Source of the DNA: Rhodospirillaceae bacterium
GTDB taxonomy: Bacteria > Pseudomonadota > Alphaproteobacteria > DSM-16000 > Inquilinaceae
Reading direction: 5' to 3'
DNA: 64,000 bases
Assembly (NCBI GenBank): GCA_020638595.1
Contig: JACKIG010000014.1
Coordinates: 62,001-126,000, forward strand
Part shown: positions 15,543-25,738 of the stretch, piece after piece
How positions within the stretch are numbered: position 1 is the stretch's first letter
Layout: the number at the start of each line of letters is the position of its first letter
Notes under the pieces: generated by a model
What the model was told of the DNA's origin: nothing
What the model saw: only the letters and a program-made list of their open reading frames with translations
Databases searched by the model: none
Made by a program: the position numbers and the translations under genes

Positions 15543-16937
15543 CTATCCCAGGCGCCGCGTTGCCATCGCCGCCGCGGCCTGGGCGCCGGCGATCGTGCGC
15601 AAGGCCGCCCAGCGGGGGCGGTCGGCGACAATGGCGCGGGCGGTGGCCAAGGCGTCGGCGAAATCGTGCGCGGCCGCCTGTGCGCCGGCGATGGCCTGCA
15701 TCGCGGCCCAGCGGTCCTTGTCTTCGTCGATGGCGCGGGTGGTGGCCAGGGCCTCGGCGTACAGCCCGGCCTTGGCCTGGACGGTCGCGATGTCGCGCAG
15801 GGCCGAGGAGCGGTGGGCGCCGGCGGCGATGTCGTCCGCCGTCGCCAGGGCGTTGCCGAAATGCCCCGCCGTAGCGAGGGCGAGGGCGACGGCGCGCCGG
15901 GCATCGCCGCGGTTGGACCCGTCGCTGATCCTGTCGGCCGTGGTCAGGGCGTCAGTGATCCGTCCCGCGCCGGCCTGGGCCGCGCAGACTGCCCGAAGCG
16001 CACCCCACCGGCGAGGGTCGTCCGCCAGCGCGCCGGCCGCGGCCAGGGCCTGCGCGAACGCCCGGTCCGCATCCCCCGCCAGCCCGGCCACCGCCTGGGC
16101 GCCGGCGAGCCGGGCCAGGGCTTCCACCCGGTGGCGGCCGTCGTCGATCAGGCCGATCGTCCCGCCGCCCTCCGGGAACAGGCCGGCCGCGGCCTGGGCG
16201 GCGGCGATGTCCCGCAGGGCCATGGATCGGCTGCTGCCTTGGGACGACGCTAGCGTCGCTGCCGTGAGGTCGGCGAAGGACCGCCGCGCCTGCCCGGCCA
16301 GGCCGGCCGCCGCCTCGGCGACAGCCAAGTCGAGCCGGGCCTTCCAGCGGGCGTCTGCAGCGGCGATCGCGTCGGCCAGGCGGCGGGCCGCGGCGAAGGT
16401 CCGCCGGGCCTCTTCCGCTTGGCCGGCGGCGGCCTGGGCGGCGGCGACACTGCGCAGCACCACGGACCGGTAGTGGCCGTCGGCAATGGCGCCAGCCGTT
16501 GCCAGGGCGTCGTCGAAGACCCCGGCGCCCGCCTGTGCGCGGGCAATCTCGCGATGGGCGCTCCAGCGGAGCCCCGGGGCCGCAATCCTGCCGGCGGTGG
16601 CCAGGGCATCGTCGAACATCCCGGCTTGCGCCTGGATGCCGGCGATATCGGCAAGCGCCCAAAAGGACAGGGTCTCGTCGGCAATTGCGGCGGCGGTGGC
16701 CAGCGCTGCGGCGAAGGATCCGGCCGATGCCAGGGCGACGGCGGCGGCGTGCAGCGCATCGGCGCGATCGCGGGTGTTGGCGATGCTTGCCGCCGCATCC
16801 AGGGCCTCGGCGGTCGTACGCTGGGCCGCGTCCGGGTGGCCGGCGGCGGCTTGGGCCCCGGCGACCGCGGCCAGCGCCGCAGCGCGGCTGCCGGCACCGT
16901 CGATCTCGCGGGCCGTGGCCAGGGCATCGGCAAACAT
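15543..16937 (-). CDS. Alanine-rich 33-residue helical repeat protein (TPR-like)
   Basis: A 464-residue cytosolic protein made almost entirely of helical repeats. I count about twelve full units plus fragments at both ends. The basic unit is 33 residues with the pattern W/S-x-A-L-R-x-I-A-x-A-Q-A-x-A-G-x-F-x-x-A-L-A-T-A-x-x-I. A few units are stretched to 38-40 residues (about positions 160-240 and 265-305). This is a TPR-like alpha-solenoid; such proteins usually hold partner proteins. There is no signal peptide, membrane helix or enzyme motif. The ATG at 16937 has GGAG upstream, but the protein starts in mid-repeat (FADALATAREI), so the N-terminal unit may have been lost. Partner unknown. 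Confidence 0.8.
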   Translation of the reverse strand: MFADALATAREIDGAGSRAAALAAVAGAQAAAGHPDAAQRTTAEALDAAASIANTRDRADALHAAAVALASAGSFAAALATAAAIADETLSFWALADIAGIQAQAGMFDDALATAGRIAAPGLRWSAHREIARAQAGAGVFDDALATAGAIADGHYRSVVLRSVAAAQAAAGQAEEARRTFAAARRLADAIAAADARWKARLDLAVAEAAAGLAGQARRSFADLTAATLASSQGSSRSMALRDIAAAQAAAGLFPEGGGTIGLIDDGRHRVEALARLAGAQAVAGLAGDADRAFAQALAAAGALADDPRRWGALRAVCAAQAGAGRITDALTTADRISDGSNRGDARRAVALALATAGHFGNALATADDIAAGAHRSSALRDIATVQAKAGLYAEALATTRAIDEDKDRWAAMQAIAGAQAAAHDFADALATARAIVADRPRWAALRTIAGAQAAAAMATRRLG

Positions 16938-17157
16938 CGGTCAGGTCTCCATCGGTTTCCGCCGGGGCCAATGCCCTCGGACTTTGGCGATTCTATTGCC
17001 GGGACCGTCCGGATGCCGATGCCCGGACAGCGGACGATCGCAGGTCGGCCGCCGGAAGATGTCGACAGCGGCCGTCCCGATCGACACAGTCGCTGCCATT
17101 GGTGCGGCAGCCGGCGCGCCGGCCAGCGCGAGGCTGCGGGGGGCATGGGAAATCGGG

Positions 17158-17607
17158 ATGTTCGAGGCGACGCTGGAGATCCGGGTGGAGTGGGGGCACT
17201 GCGATCCGGCCCAGATCGTCTTCAACCCGAACTATTTCCATTGGATGGAAAGCGGGCTGCACTGGCTGTTCGAGGCGGCGGGGCTGTCGCTGACCGGCTT
17301 GATGGAGCAGGACCCCGATTTCCGCGGCGCACCGCTGGTCCGGTCGGACGCGACGTTCAAGGCGGTGGCCCGGGTGGGCGATCTCATGAGCCTGACGACC
17401 CGGGTGGTGCGGTGGGGCGGCCGGTCGTTCGACCTGGGCTTCCGCTTCGCCGTCGACGGCACCGTGGTGGTCGAGGCGACCCAGACGCGAATCTGGGGCC
17501 GGGCCGTACCCGGCGAGGCGCATCGTTTGCAGGCGGTGGCCGTTCCCGACCACATCCGGGACGCGTTGTCGCGCCCCGGCAGGGCCGTGCTGCGGCGGGC
17601 CGGATAG
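17158..17607 (+). CDS. Acyl-CoA thioesterase, 4-hydroxybenzoyl-CoA thioesterase (hotdog) family
   Basis: A 149-residue hotdog-fold thioesterase from the ATG at 17158 (MFEATLEI). The family signature is complete: VEWGHCDPAQIVFNPNYFHWMES, where the Asp in CDPAQ is the catalytic residue of the 4-HBT type. Further signs are RSDATFKAVARVGDLMSL and SFDLGFRFAVDGTVVVEATQTRIW. It hydrolyses acyl- or aroyl-CoA to the free acid. The monooxygenase operon 2-5 kb to the left makes an aromatic CoA ester tempting, but it lies on the other strand and is separated by the repeat protein. The open frame extends upstream without similarity. Confidence 0.87.
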   Translation: MFEATLEIRVEWGHCDPAQIVFNPNYFHWMESGLHWLFEAAGLSLTGLMEQDPDFRGAPLVRSDATFKAVARVGDLMSLTTRVVRWGGRSFDLGFRFAVDGTVVVEATQTRIWGRAVPGEAHRLQAVAVPDHIRDALSRPGRAVLRRAG

Positions 17608-17749
17608 CGCCGGCGCCGCGCCGTGCCGGCCCTTGCGGAGCCGGCGGCCCTGACCGATAAGCTGGGCCGGGATCACGTTCCTCTCTTGGGATAGTGCGTC
17701 GGCGCCGCTTCGCCGGAAGCGCGGGGCAGCGACGGTCAGGGAGTGCGCC

Positions 17750-19141
17750 ATGAGCGAGACTGCGGCCGCCGTCGGCGATGATCGCCCCGAAGAGGGCTAT
17801 GGCCTGTCGCACGAGATGCTGCAGGCCGTGGAAGAGGCCCTTGATGCCTACAACCTGCAAGATGTCGAAAAGCTGGTTGTGCCGCTGCATTCGGCGGTCA
17901 TGGCCGACCTTCTGGAGCAGTTGCATCCCGAAGACCGGCGCACCGTCGTCGGCATCATCCGCCCGCACCTGATCGCCGATGCCGAGGTCCTGACCTACCT
18001 GGACGAGGAGGTTCGCGGCCAGGTCATCGAACTGCTGGCGCCGGAGGAGATCGCATCGGCGCTGGCGGAACTGGACAGCGACGACGCCCTGGGCGTCATC
18101 GAGGGGTTGGAGGAGGAGGAGCGGGAAAAGGTCCTGGAGGCGCTGCCGACGGCGGCCCGGATGTTCGTCGAGGAAGGCCTGACCTTCCCGGAATACTCCG
18201 CCGGCCGCCTGATGCAGCGCGAGATCGTGGCCGTGCCGATGTTCTGGACGGTGGGCAAGACCATCGATTGGCTGCGCGAGACCGAAGGCCTGCCCGACGA
18301 TTTCCACCTGATCTTCGCGGTCGATCCGATGTACCGGCCGGTGGGGTCGGTGCGCCTGGCCCACATGCTGCGGTCGAAGCGGCCGGTCAAGGTGGGCGCG
18401 ATCATCAGCGAGGACATCCGGCCCATCCCGGCGGAAATGGACCAGGAAGAGGTCGCCCACCAGTTCCGCCAGTTGTCGCTGGTGTCCGCCCCGGTCGTCG
18501 ACAAGTCCGGGCGGCTGATGGGCGTGATCACCGTCGACGACATCGTCGACGTCATTGACGAAGAGGCCGAGGACGACCTCTTGAAGATGGGCGGCGTGCG
18601 CGAGGACGACCTCTATCGCGCCGTGGTCGACACGACGAAGTCGCGCTTCGCCTGGCTGGGCGTCAACCTGGTCACTGCCATCGTCGCCTCGATGGTGATC
18701 GGCGTGTTCGAAGGGACGATCCAGCAGATCGTGGCCTTGGCGGTGTTGATGCCCATCGTCGCCAGCATGGGCGGCAATGCCGGCACGCAGAGCCTGACCG
18801 TCGCCGTGCGCGGCATAGCCATGCGCGAGCTGACCTCCGACAACGCGCCCCGCGTCCTCTGGAAGGAAGTGCTGGTCGGCAGCCTGAACGGGCTGATCTT
18901 CGCCGTGATCGCCGCCCCGGTGGCCGGACTGTGGTTCGGCGACTGGATGCTGGGGCTGGTGATCGGATCGGCCATGATCATCACGCTGATCGCCGCCGGC
19001 TTCAGCGGTGCCCTGATCCCGCTGGTGCTGGAGCGGCTGAAGGTCGACCCGGCCGTCGCCTCCGGCGTCTTCCTGACCACCGTGACCGACGTCATCGGTT
19101 TCTTCGCCTTCCTGGGCCTGGCTGCTTGGATCCTGATATGA
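17750..19141 (+). CDS. mgtE: Magnesium transporter MgtE
   Basis: A 463-residue Mg2+ channel of the inner membrane. The cytosolic MgtE N-domain spans about residues 20-140 (superhelical, HPEDRRTVVG and LAPEEIASALAELDSDDAL). Two CBS domains span about 145-270 (MQREIVAVPMFWTVGKTIDWL; IPAEMDQEEVAHQFRQ). The connecting helix leads to five membrane helices from about residue 290. Pore-region motifs are ASMGGNAGTQSL and the C-terminal TTVTDVIGFFAFLG, whose Asp lines the ion path in the family. Acidic clusters in the N-domain are expected to sense Mg2+ and gate the channel. Its stop overlaps the next start by 4 bp (ATGA). I see no Mg2+ riboswitch in the 142 bases upstream. Confidence 0.96.
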   Translation: MSETAAAVGDDRPEEGYGLSHEMLQAVEEALDAYNLQDVEKLVVPLHSAVMADLLEQLHPEDRRTVVGIIRPHLIADAEVLTYLDEEVRGQVIELLAPEEIASALAELDSDDALGVIEGLEEEEREKVLEALPTAARMFVEEGLTFPEYSAGRLMQREIVAVPMFWTVGKTIDWLRETEGLPDDFHLIFAVDPMYRPVGSVRLAHMLRSKRPVKVGAIISEDIRPIPAEMDQEEVAHQFRQLSLVSAPVVDKSGRLMGVITVDDIVDVIDEEAEDDLLKMGGVREDDLYRAVVDTTKSRFAWLGVNLVTAIVASMVIGVFEGTIQQIVALAVLMPIVASMGGNAGTQSLTVAVRGIAMRELTSDNAPRVLWKEVLVGSLNGLIFAVIAAPVAGLWFGDWMLGLVIGSAMIITLIAAGFSGALIPLVLERLKVDPAVASGVFLTTVTDVIGFFAFLGLAAWILI

Positions 19142-19614
19142 GCGCACCGTCCCTTCCCACCGACGATTTCGAGGCCCGCTGCCGGGAGAATTTCGGCCGT
19201 CAGCAGATCATGCGCACCTTCGGTGCGGAGCTGACGGTGATCAGGCCCGGCTACTGCGAAATCGAGATGCCGTTCAATCCGGCGCTGACGCAGCAGACCG
19301 GGTTCATGCATGCCGGGGTCACGGCGACCATCGCCGACAACGCCGGCGGCTATGCCGCCTACAGCCTGATGCCGCCCGACAGCGAGGTCCTGGCGGTGGA
19401 ATTCAAGATCAACTATCTGGCCCCGGGCATCGGCGACCGGCTGCGCGCCGTGGCCCGCTGCCTGAAATGCGGGCGCACTCTCGGCATCAACGAGATCGAG
19501 GTCTATGGGCTGGTCGACGGCGAAGCGCGGCTGATCGCCAAGATGCAGCAGACCACCATTCGGGTCGACCGCAAGCCCGGGCAGGCCGGCGCGGAGGACT
19601 CCATCGGGGGTTGA
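19138..19614 (+). CDS. PaaI-family thioesterase (hotdog fold)
   Basis: A 158-residue hotdog thioesterase that overlaps mgtE by 4 bp, so it is translated from the same mRNA. Family motifs are CEIEMPFNPALTQQTGFMHAGVTATIADNAGGYAAYS, where the HAG...D segment is the PaaI active site, and AVEFKINYLAPGIGDRLRAVARCLKCGRTL. PaaI-type enzymes hydrolyse acyl- or phenylacetyl-CoA esters, often to release stalled CoA. The link to MgtE is not functional as far as I can tell. A second hotdog thioesterase of a different subfamily is encoded at 17158-17607. Confidence 0.88.
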   Translation: MSAPSLPTDDFEARCRENFGRQQIMRTFGAELTVIRPGYCEIEMPFNPALTQQTGFMHAGVTATIADNAGGYAAYSLMPPDSEVLAVEFKINYLAPGIGDRLRAVARCLKCGRTLGINEIEVYGLVDGEARLIAKMQQTTIRVDRKPGQAGAEDSIGG

Positions 19615-19811
19615 GAAAGGCCGCCTGAGATCGCAACTCCGCGCGGCGGGCTCGCTCTTAGCCAAGTGTTAAATGGTATAGTCTTAATTGTGGGTAGCCA
19701 GCTTGGCCCCGGTGGCCGGCCGACCGGTGTTTCGCCGATGGAGCCATGTGGCTGAGGTTCCCGCTGTTCGTGCCCAGGGGTGCGCGCGGGTCAAGTTCAG
19801 GGCGTGAGTGG

Positions 19812-20837
19812 ATGACGAGGTATCTGGGCCTGCTGGTTGCCGGCGTCCTGACCGCGATGGCAGGCATCCAGCCCGTGCGGGCGGCCGCCGGCGAGGCGAT
19901 GGCCTTCCGCATTTCGACCGAGAACACGCCCGCCCATGTGCAGACGCAGACACTGCTGCGGTTCGCCGAGGCGGTTGAAGAGCGCCTGGGGTCGACGCTT
20001 GCGGTATCCGTACATCATTCCGCGGAACTGTTCCGCGGGCGGGATGTCGCCGCCGCCATCATGCGCGACCAGGTGGAAATGGCCGTCCCGGGGACCTGGC
20101 AACTGGACCGGTATGCCGCCGATATCGGCGTCTTCCTGCTGCCCATGTTCTACGGGCGGCCACGGGCGGAAATCGACCTGGTCAGGGACGGGGCAATCGG
20201 CGAGCGGATCAATGCCCAGATCGAAGCGGCCCTTGGCGTGCACGTTCTGGGACGGTGGATCGACCTGGGCTATGCCCACCTCTACACGGTCGATCGCGGC
20301 ATCGCCCGGCACGAGGATATTGCCCAGTTCCATCTGCGCATCCCGGGCGGCCAGGCCAATGCCCGACGCATCGAGGCCTTCGGGGCGGAGGTGGTGACGA
20401 TCCCCTGGCCCGATCTGCCGAATGCCCTCTTGTCCGGCCAGATCGACGGTCTGCTGACCTCGCACGCCACCATCGCCAGTGCACGCCTCTGGGAAGCCGG
20501 CGTTGCCTTTGCCTTCGAGGACCGGGAGTATTTCCCGCAATACATCCCGATCGTGTCGGACCGGTTCTGGCGCCGGCAGGCCCCGGACGTGCAGGCGCAG
20601 CTGGGGGAGATCTGGGAAAGCCTCGTGGACGATGCGCGGGCCGAAGCGGCGCTGGCGCAGGCGGACGCGAGGGCGCGCCTGATGGCCGAGGGCGTCACGA
20701 TGGTGACACCGGACGAGGAGGACCTGCTGGGCTGGCGCACGCGATTGATGGGCATCCAGCCGCAGCTGGTCAGCGACCTTGGTATCGATCCCGATCTCGT
20801 GGTGCGGGCCGGGGAAATCCTGGCGGCAGGCCGCTAG
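19812..20837 (+). CDS. TRAP-type periplasmic solute-binding protein (DctP family)
   Basis: A 341-residue secreted receptor from the ATG at 19812 (MTRYLGLL), giving a signal peptide cleaved near VRAAAG (residue about 25). The DctP fold is shown by FRISTENTPAHVQTQTLLRFAEAVEERLGSTLAVSVHHSAELFRGRDVAAAIMRDQVEMAVPG, HLRIPGGQANARRIEAFGAEVVTIPWPDLPNALLSGQIDGLLTSH and YIPIVSDRFW. The IPGG segment sits where an Arg normally contacts the carboxylate; here Arg is one residue before it (LRIPGG). The two TRAP membrane proteins are absent. Instead a sensor kinase follows (stop 20837, possible GTG at 20839), suggesting a receptor for signalling more than for uptake. A TATAGT hexamer near 19677 may be the -10 of its promoter. 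Confidence 0.88.
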   Translation: MTRYLGLLVAGVLTAMAGIQPVRAAAGEAMAFRISTENTPAHVQTQTLLRFAEAVEERLGSTLAVSVHHSAELFRGRDVAAAIMRDQVEMAVPGTWQLDRYAADIGVFLLPMFYGRPRAEIDLVRDGAIGERINAQIEAALGVHVLGRWIDLGYAHLYTVDRGIARHEDIAQFHLRIPGGQANARRIEAFGAEVVTIPWPDLPNALLSGQIDGLLTSHATIASARLWEAGVAFAFEDREYFPQYIPIVSDRFWRRQAPDVQAQLGEIWESLVDDARAEAALAQADARARLMAEGVTMVTPDEEDLLGWRTRLMGIQPQLVSDLGIDPDLVVRAGEILAAGR

Positions 20838-20865
20838 CGTGCGGGACGAACGCCAGCAGTCGGTG

Positions 20866-22590
20866 ATGGCGCGCAACCGGCCGCTGATCTCCACCCTTGT
20901 CGCCCTCTTCTGCCTGTACGGTGTCCTGGTCGCCGGCACGGCCTGGGAACAGTCGCGTGGCCGTCATATGACCCTTCAGATGGCCAGCCTGGCGATCGAG
21001 CGGCAGGCGGCCGCCATCAGTGAGGAGATCGACCGCGCGCTCTTGTCACTGGACCTGATGCTGATGGATGCGGCGACGGTCCTGGCGGACGGCACGATGG
21101 CCGACGCCCAAAGGGCCCTGCGCCGCCATGTGCCCTATGTGCCGTCCGGGACGCATGTGGGTTTCTACGATGCTGCGGGCCGTCTGGCCGACGGCGGCCG
21201 GCCCGCGGCGCAGCGGCCACCGGATATTTCCCAGTCCGCCTACTATCGTCGCCACCGTGACGAGGGCGTCCTGGCCATCACCCTGCGCCAGCGGATGCCC
21301 GCCGGCGATGGCGTGACCCTGGGCCTGTCCCGCGCCGTCGTCGACGACCGCGGAACGTTCCGGGGCGTGCTGGTGGCGATCGTCGACAGCGAGGTCGCCG
21401 CCGGCTTCGCCGCGGAACAGCTGGACCCGCTGACCCCGGCCTGCATCCTGATCACCGACGGCATGGCCACCGATGCGTTGCCCGGAAGCCAGGGCTGTGG
21501 TTCGGCTGCCCAGGCGATGGCACCGGCGCACGGCCCCGGCACGGACAGCATCGTTGCCAACGACCATGTTGCCCGCTTCGGCACCGTGACGGATGTCGAA
21601 CCCGAACGGCTGGTGGCGCTGCACAGCATGCGCAGCTTTCCGCTTGCCGTCCTCTTGTCGCGCAGTCGCGCCGAGGTCATGGCACCCTGGCGCGAACGGG
21701 CCATTGTCTGGGGTATGGCGCTGGTGGCGTCGGGCATAGCCCTCGTCATCTTCGCCGGCTGGGTTGTGGTCCTGGAACGGTCGCGCATGCGCCTGTCGCT
21801 CAAGGTGCGGGAAGAGGAGATCACCAGGCGCCAGGCTGAGGAGGCGAACCGGCTGAAGTCGCAGTTCCTGTCGAAAATGAGCCACGAATTCCGGACGCCG
21901 CTGAACGCGATCCTCGGGTTTGCCGAAATGATCAAGGGTCAAATTCTTGGCCCGCTGGAAAACCAGAAATACATTGAATACGCCAATGATATCTATTTCA
22001 GCGGTGCCCATCTTCTTTCCATCGTCAACGACTTTCTTGAGCTTTCACGGATCGAGGCGGGGCGTGTCGAACTGGCGCCGGAGGTGCTCCATGTCCGCTC
22101 CGAGGTCGCGATGGTCCTGCGCATGATCAAGCAGAAAGCCGAAGCCAAGGGCGTGCAGGTCCGCTTCGAGTCCATCCCGGGGGATGCCCTGGCGGTTGCC
22201 GATCAACGGGCCTTGCGCCAGATCCTGCTGAACCTCGTTTCCAACGCGGTGAAGTTCACCGGGGCCGGCGGGCGGATCGACATCGAGCTGGATCAGGGGG
22301 CCGGCGACTGCGACCATATCCGGGTGCGGGACACCGGCTGCGGCGTTCCCGCGGCCCAGCTGCACCGGATCATGCAGCCGTTCGAGCAGGTACGAGGCGA
22401 GGGTGGGCCGAGCGCCGAAGGCACCGGTCTGGGGCTGCCGATCGTCAAGTCCCTGGTGGAATTGCACGGCGGGTCCTTCGTCCTGGCCAGCGAGGTGGGG
22501 GTCGGCACGACGGCGACCGTCATCCTGCCCCGCCCGGCGGCCAACAGCGACGTCTCGGCCTTCCCGGAGCTGACGCGCGCATCGGCCTGA
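20866..22590 (+). CDS. Membrane sensor histidine kinase paired with a DctP-type binding protein
   Basis: A 574-residue kinase counted from the ATG at 20866 (MARNRPLI); a GTG at 20839, 1 bp after the upstream stop, would add nine residues. Order: membrane helix 8-27, periplasmic sensor about 30-278 (Cache-like layout), membrane helix 280-302, HisKA with phospho-acceptor His340 (FLSKMSHEFRTPLNAILGF), then HATPase_c with N box LLNLVSNAVKF, G1 DTGCGVP and G2 GTGLGLPIVKSLVELHGG. It should autophosphorylate and pass phosphate to a response regulator, but none is encoded nearby and it has no receiver domain. Tight linkage to the DctP-type gene suggests that the binding protein presents ligand to the periplasmic domain. 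Confidence 0.92.
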   Translation: MARNRPLISTLVALFCLYGVLVAGTAWEQSRGRHMTLQMASLAIERQAAAISEEIDRALLSLDLMLMDAATVLADGTMADAQRALRRHVPYVPSGTHVGFYDAAGRLADGGRPAAQRPPDISQSAYYRRHRDEGVLAITLRQRMPAGDGVTLGLSRAVVDDRGTFRGVLVAIVDSEVAAGFAAEQLDPLTPACILITDGMATDALPGSQGCGSAAQAMAPAHGPGTDSIVANDHVARFGTVTDVEPERLVALHSMRSFPLAVLLSRSRAEVMAPWRERAIVWGMALVASGIALVIFAGWVVVLERSRMRLSLKVREEEITRRQAEEANRLKSQFLSKMSHEFRTPLNAILGFAEMIKGQILGPLENQKYIEYANDIYFSGAHLLSIVNDFLELSRIEAGRVELAPEVLHVRSEVAMVLRMIKQKAEAKGVQVRFESIPGDALAVADQRALRQILLNLVSNAVKFTGAGGRIDIELDQGAGDCDHIRVRDTGCGVPAAQLHRIMQPFEQVRGEGGPSAEGTGLGLPIVKSLVELHGGSFVLASEVGVGTTATVILPRPAANSDVSAFPELTRASA

Positions 22591-22613
22591 CCGCCGCCCC
22601 GCCGATGGGGCGT

Positions 22614-23072
22614 TCAGAAGGGGAAGGTGGATCGCCGGCAGACGTTGCGCAGGACGAAGCTGGACCGGGTGCGCGCCAGCCCGGGCAGCCGGGCCACCAG
22701 CTTGTGCACGCGCTCGTAGTCGGCCGTGTCGGCAACGACGACGTGCAGCAGATAGTCGGCGTCGCCGGACATCAGGTAGCAGGCCATGACGTCGGGGCTT
22801 TCCATCACCGCAGCCTCGAACTCGGCCAGTGCCTCTTCCGTCAGGCTGTTCAGCGTCACCTCCAGGAAGACGTTGCAGGTCCGGCCGACCGCCGCCTCGT
22901 TGACGATCATGGCGTAGCGCTCGATCACGCCGGCGTCCTCCAGCCGTCGCACGCGCCTGAGGCAGGCCGACGGCGACAGGTGGATGCGCTCGGCAAGGTC
23001 GGCATTGGTCATCCGCCCGTCGGCCTGCAACAGGTTGAGGATGTTACGATCCACAGCATCCAGCACAATCAT
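22614..23072 (-). CDS. Lrp/AsnC-family transcriptional regulator
   Basis: A 152-residue Lrp/AsnC regulator. The N-terminal helix-turn-helix is MIVLDAVDRNILNLLQADGRMTNADLAERIHLSPSACLRRVRRLEDAGVI (residues 1-50). The C-terminal RAM domain follows (FLEVTLNSLTEEALAEFEAAVMESPDVMACYLMSGDADYLLHVVVADTADYERV), which binds amino acids and forms the octamer. It is divergent from alanine dehydrogenase with 151 bp between the two starts. Family knowledge (for example AldR) makes it the likely alanine-responsive activator of ald. The shared region has an AT-rich patch (about 23072-23092) next to its own start, but I could not define a symmetrical Lrp site. Confidence 0.92.
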   Translation of the reverse strand: MIVLDAVDRNILNLLQADGRMTNADLAERIHLSPSACLRRVRRLEDAGVIERYAMIVNEAAVGRTCNVFLEVTLNSLTEEALAEFEAAVMESPDVMACYLMSGDADYLLHVVVADTADYERVHKLVARLPGLARTRSSFVLRNVCRRSTFPF

Positions 23073-23223
23073 TGGCAGATAATTCTATGATTGCGGGCGC
23101 TGACGCAAGATCCTTCGATCGGCCAGCGGTCGGCGACCGATCTTCGCAAAGACCTGCGCGGCCCCCCTGGGATACCATCGATCAGGTGCCGCAAAGGCCC
23201 GCAACCGGCGAACGGGGGAAGCG

Positions 23224-24342
<1,119 letters not shown>

Positions 24343-24386
24343 CCGGTTTCGCCGACGGCGGAAGGGGCGGCGTGTGGTGGAGCCGC

Positions 24387-24411
24387 GGCCGGCGCGTGCG
24401 ATACGCCGGCC
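24387..24411 (+). terminator. Hairpin downstream of ald, terminator-like but without a T-run
   Basis: GGCCGGCG (24387-24394) and CGCCGGCC (24404-24411) pair perfectly around a 9-base loop, 45 bases after the ald stop. There is no following T tract, so it may slow RNA polymerase, protect the 3' end or act with Rho; it is not a classical intrinsic terminator. Confidence 0.4.
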
Positions 24412-24518
24412 CCGCCGGCCTTCGGCGCCTGCGGGTGCACAGTAGAAGCACTCTACGCAAGGCAGGCGCGAGCGCGTAAAGTCCCGGCAAACAAGAGACG
24501 CCGAGGATTGCCCCCCCC

Positions 24519-25694
24519 ATGCCCATTCCGAATTCCCTGCCCGCCATGCGCTTCGACCTCGGCGAGACCGCGGACCTGATGCGCGCCTCCGTGATGACCT
24601 TTGCCAGCGACGAGATCGCGCCGCGCGCCGCCGACATCGACCGCAACAACGAATTCCCCGCCGATCTCTGGCGCAAGATGGGCGACCTCGGCGTGCTCGG
24701 CATCACGGTGGAGGAGGAGTATGGCGGCGCCGGCATGGGCTATATCGAGCACATCGTCGCCATGGAGGAGATCAGCCGTGCCTCCGCCTCGGTGGGCTTG
24801 AGCTACGGCGCCCATTCCAACCTGTGCGTCAACCAGATCCGCCTGAACGGCACGGCGGAGCAGCGGGCGCGCTACCTCCCGAAGCTGGTCACGGGCGAGC
24901 ATGTCGGCGCGCTGGCCATGTCGGAACCCGGCGCCGGGTCCGACGTTGTCGGCATGCGCCTGCGCGCCGACCGGAAGGGCGACCGTTACATCCTGAACGG
25001 CAACAAGATGTGGATCACCAACGGGCCCGATGCCGATACCCTGGTGGTCTATGCCAAGACCGACCCGTCCGCAGGCTCCCACGGCATCACCGCCTTCCTG
25101 ATCGAGAAGGGGTTCCCCGGCTTTTCCACCGCGCAGAAGCTGGACAAGCTGGGCATGCGCGGGTCCAACACGTGCGAGCTGGTGTTCCAGGACTGCGAAG
25201 TGCCGGCGGAAAACGTGCTGGGGCGGCTGAACGGCGGCGTGGCCGTGCTGATGAGCGGGCTGGACTACGAGCGTGCGGTCCTGTCGGCAGGGTCGCTGGG
25301 CATCATGCAGGCCTGCATGGACGTCGTCGTCCCCTATGTGCACGAGCGCCAGCAGTTCGGCCGGGCCATCGGCGAATTCCAGCTGATGCAGGGCAAGCTG
25401 GCCGACATGTATGTGACGATGAACGCGTGCAAGGCCTATGTCTACGCGGTGGGCCAGGCCTGCGATCGCGGGGAAGTCACGCGCAAGGACGCCGCCGGGG
25501 CCATCCTCTATGCCGGGGAGAAGGCGACCTGGATGGCGCTGGAGGCGATCCAGTGCCTGGGCGGCAACGGCTATATCAACGAGTATCCGACCGGGCGGCT
25601 GCTGCGCGACGCCAAGCTGTACGAAATCGGGGCCGGGACCAGCGAAGTCCGCCGGATGCTGATCGGCCGCGAGCTGTTCCAGGAAACCGCGTGA
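24519..25694 (+). CDS. ivd: Isovaleryl-CoA dehydrogenase
   Basis: A 391-residue flavoprotein that oxidises isovaleryl-CoA to 3-methylcrotonyl-CoA in leucine breakdown, passing electrons to ETF. Acyl-CoA dehydrogenase domains are complete: the N-terminal helical domain, the middle domain with [12 protein letters not shown] and [21 protein letters not shown], and the C-terminal domain. The subfamily mark is Glu251 in [14 protein letters not shown], which aligns with the catalytic base position of isovaleryl-CoA dehydrogenase; the C-terminal [19 protein letters not shown] has Gly where other families keep their Glu. The next pathway genes (mccB, hydratase, mccA) are 12-19 kb to the right, not adjacent as in most liu operons. 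Confidence 0.95.
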   Translation: MPIPNSLPAMRFDLGETADLMRASVMTFASDEIAPRAADIDRNNEFPADLWRKMGDLGVLGITVEEEYGGAGMGYIEHIVAMEEISRASASVGLSYGAHSNLCVNQIRLNGTAEQRARYLPKLVTGEHVGALAMSEPGAGSDVVGMRLRADRKGDRYILNGNKMWITNGPDADTLVVYAKTDPSAGSHGITAFLIEKGFPGFSTAQKLDKLGMRGSNTCELVFQDCEVPAENVLGRLNGGVAVLMSGLDYERAVLSAGSLGIMQACMDVVVPYVHERQQFGRAIGEFQLMQGKLADMYVTMNACKAYVYAVGQACDRGEVTRKDAAGAILYAGEKATWMALEAIQCLGGNGYINEYPTGRLLRDAKLYEIGAGTSEVRRMLIGRELFQETA

Positions 25695-25738
25695 GCCGCC
25701 GGGATTTCGAGCTTCCGACAGGATAGGGACATCGCACC

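Noticed and set aside
17608..17749. M-box-type Mg2+ riboswitch upstream of mgtE
   Set aside because: The stretch is short and GC-rich, and I see none of the conserved elements of the known Mg2+ leader RNAs.
17384..19147. 587-codon minus-strand frame across mgtE
   Set aside because: Exact shadow of mgtE on the opposite strand, with no domain.
24343..24518. Possible riboswitch or CRISPR-like repeat between ald and ivd
   Set aside because: Only one hairpin (24387-24411) is visible; no repeated units or conserved aptamer.
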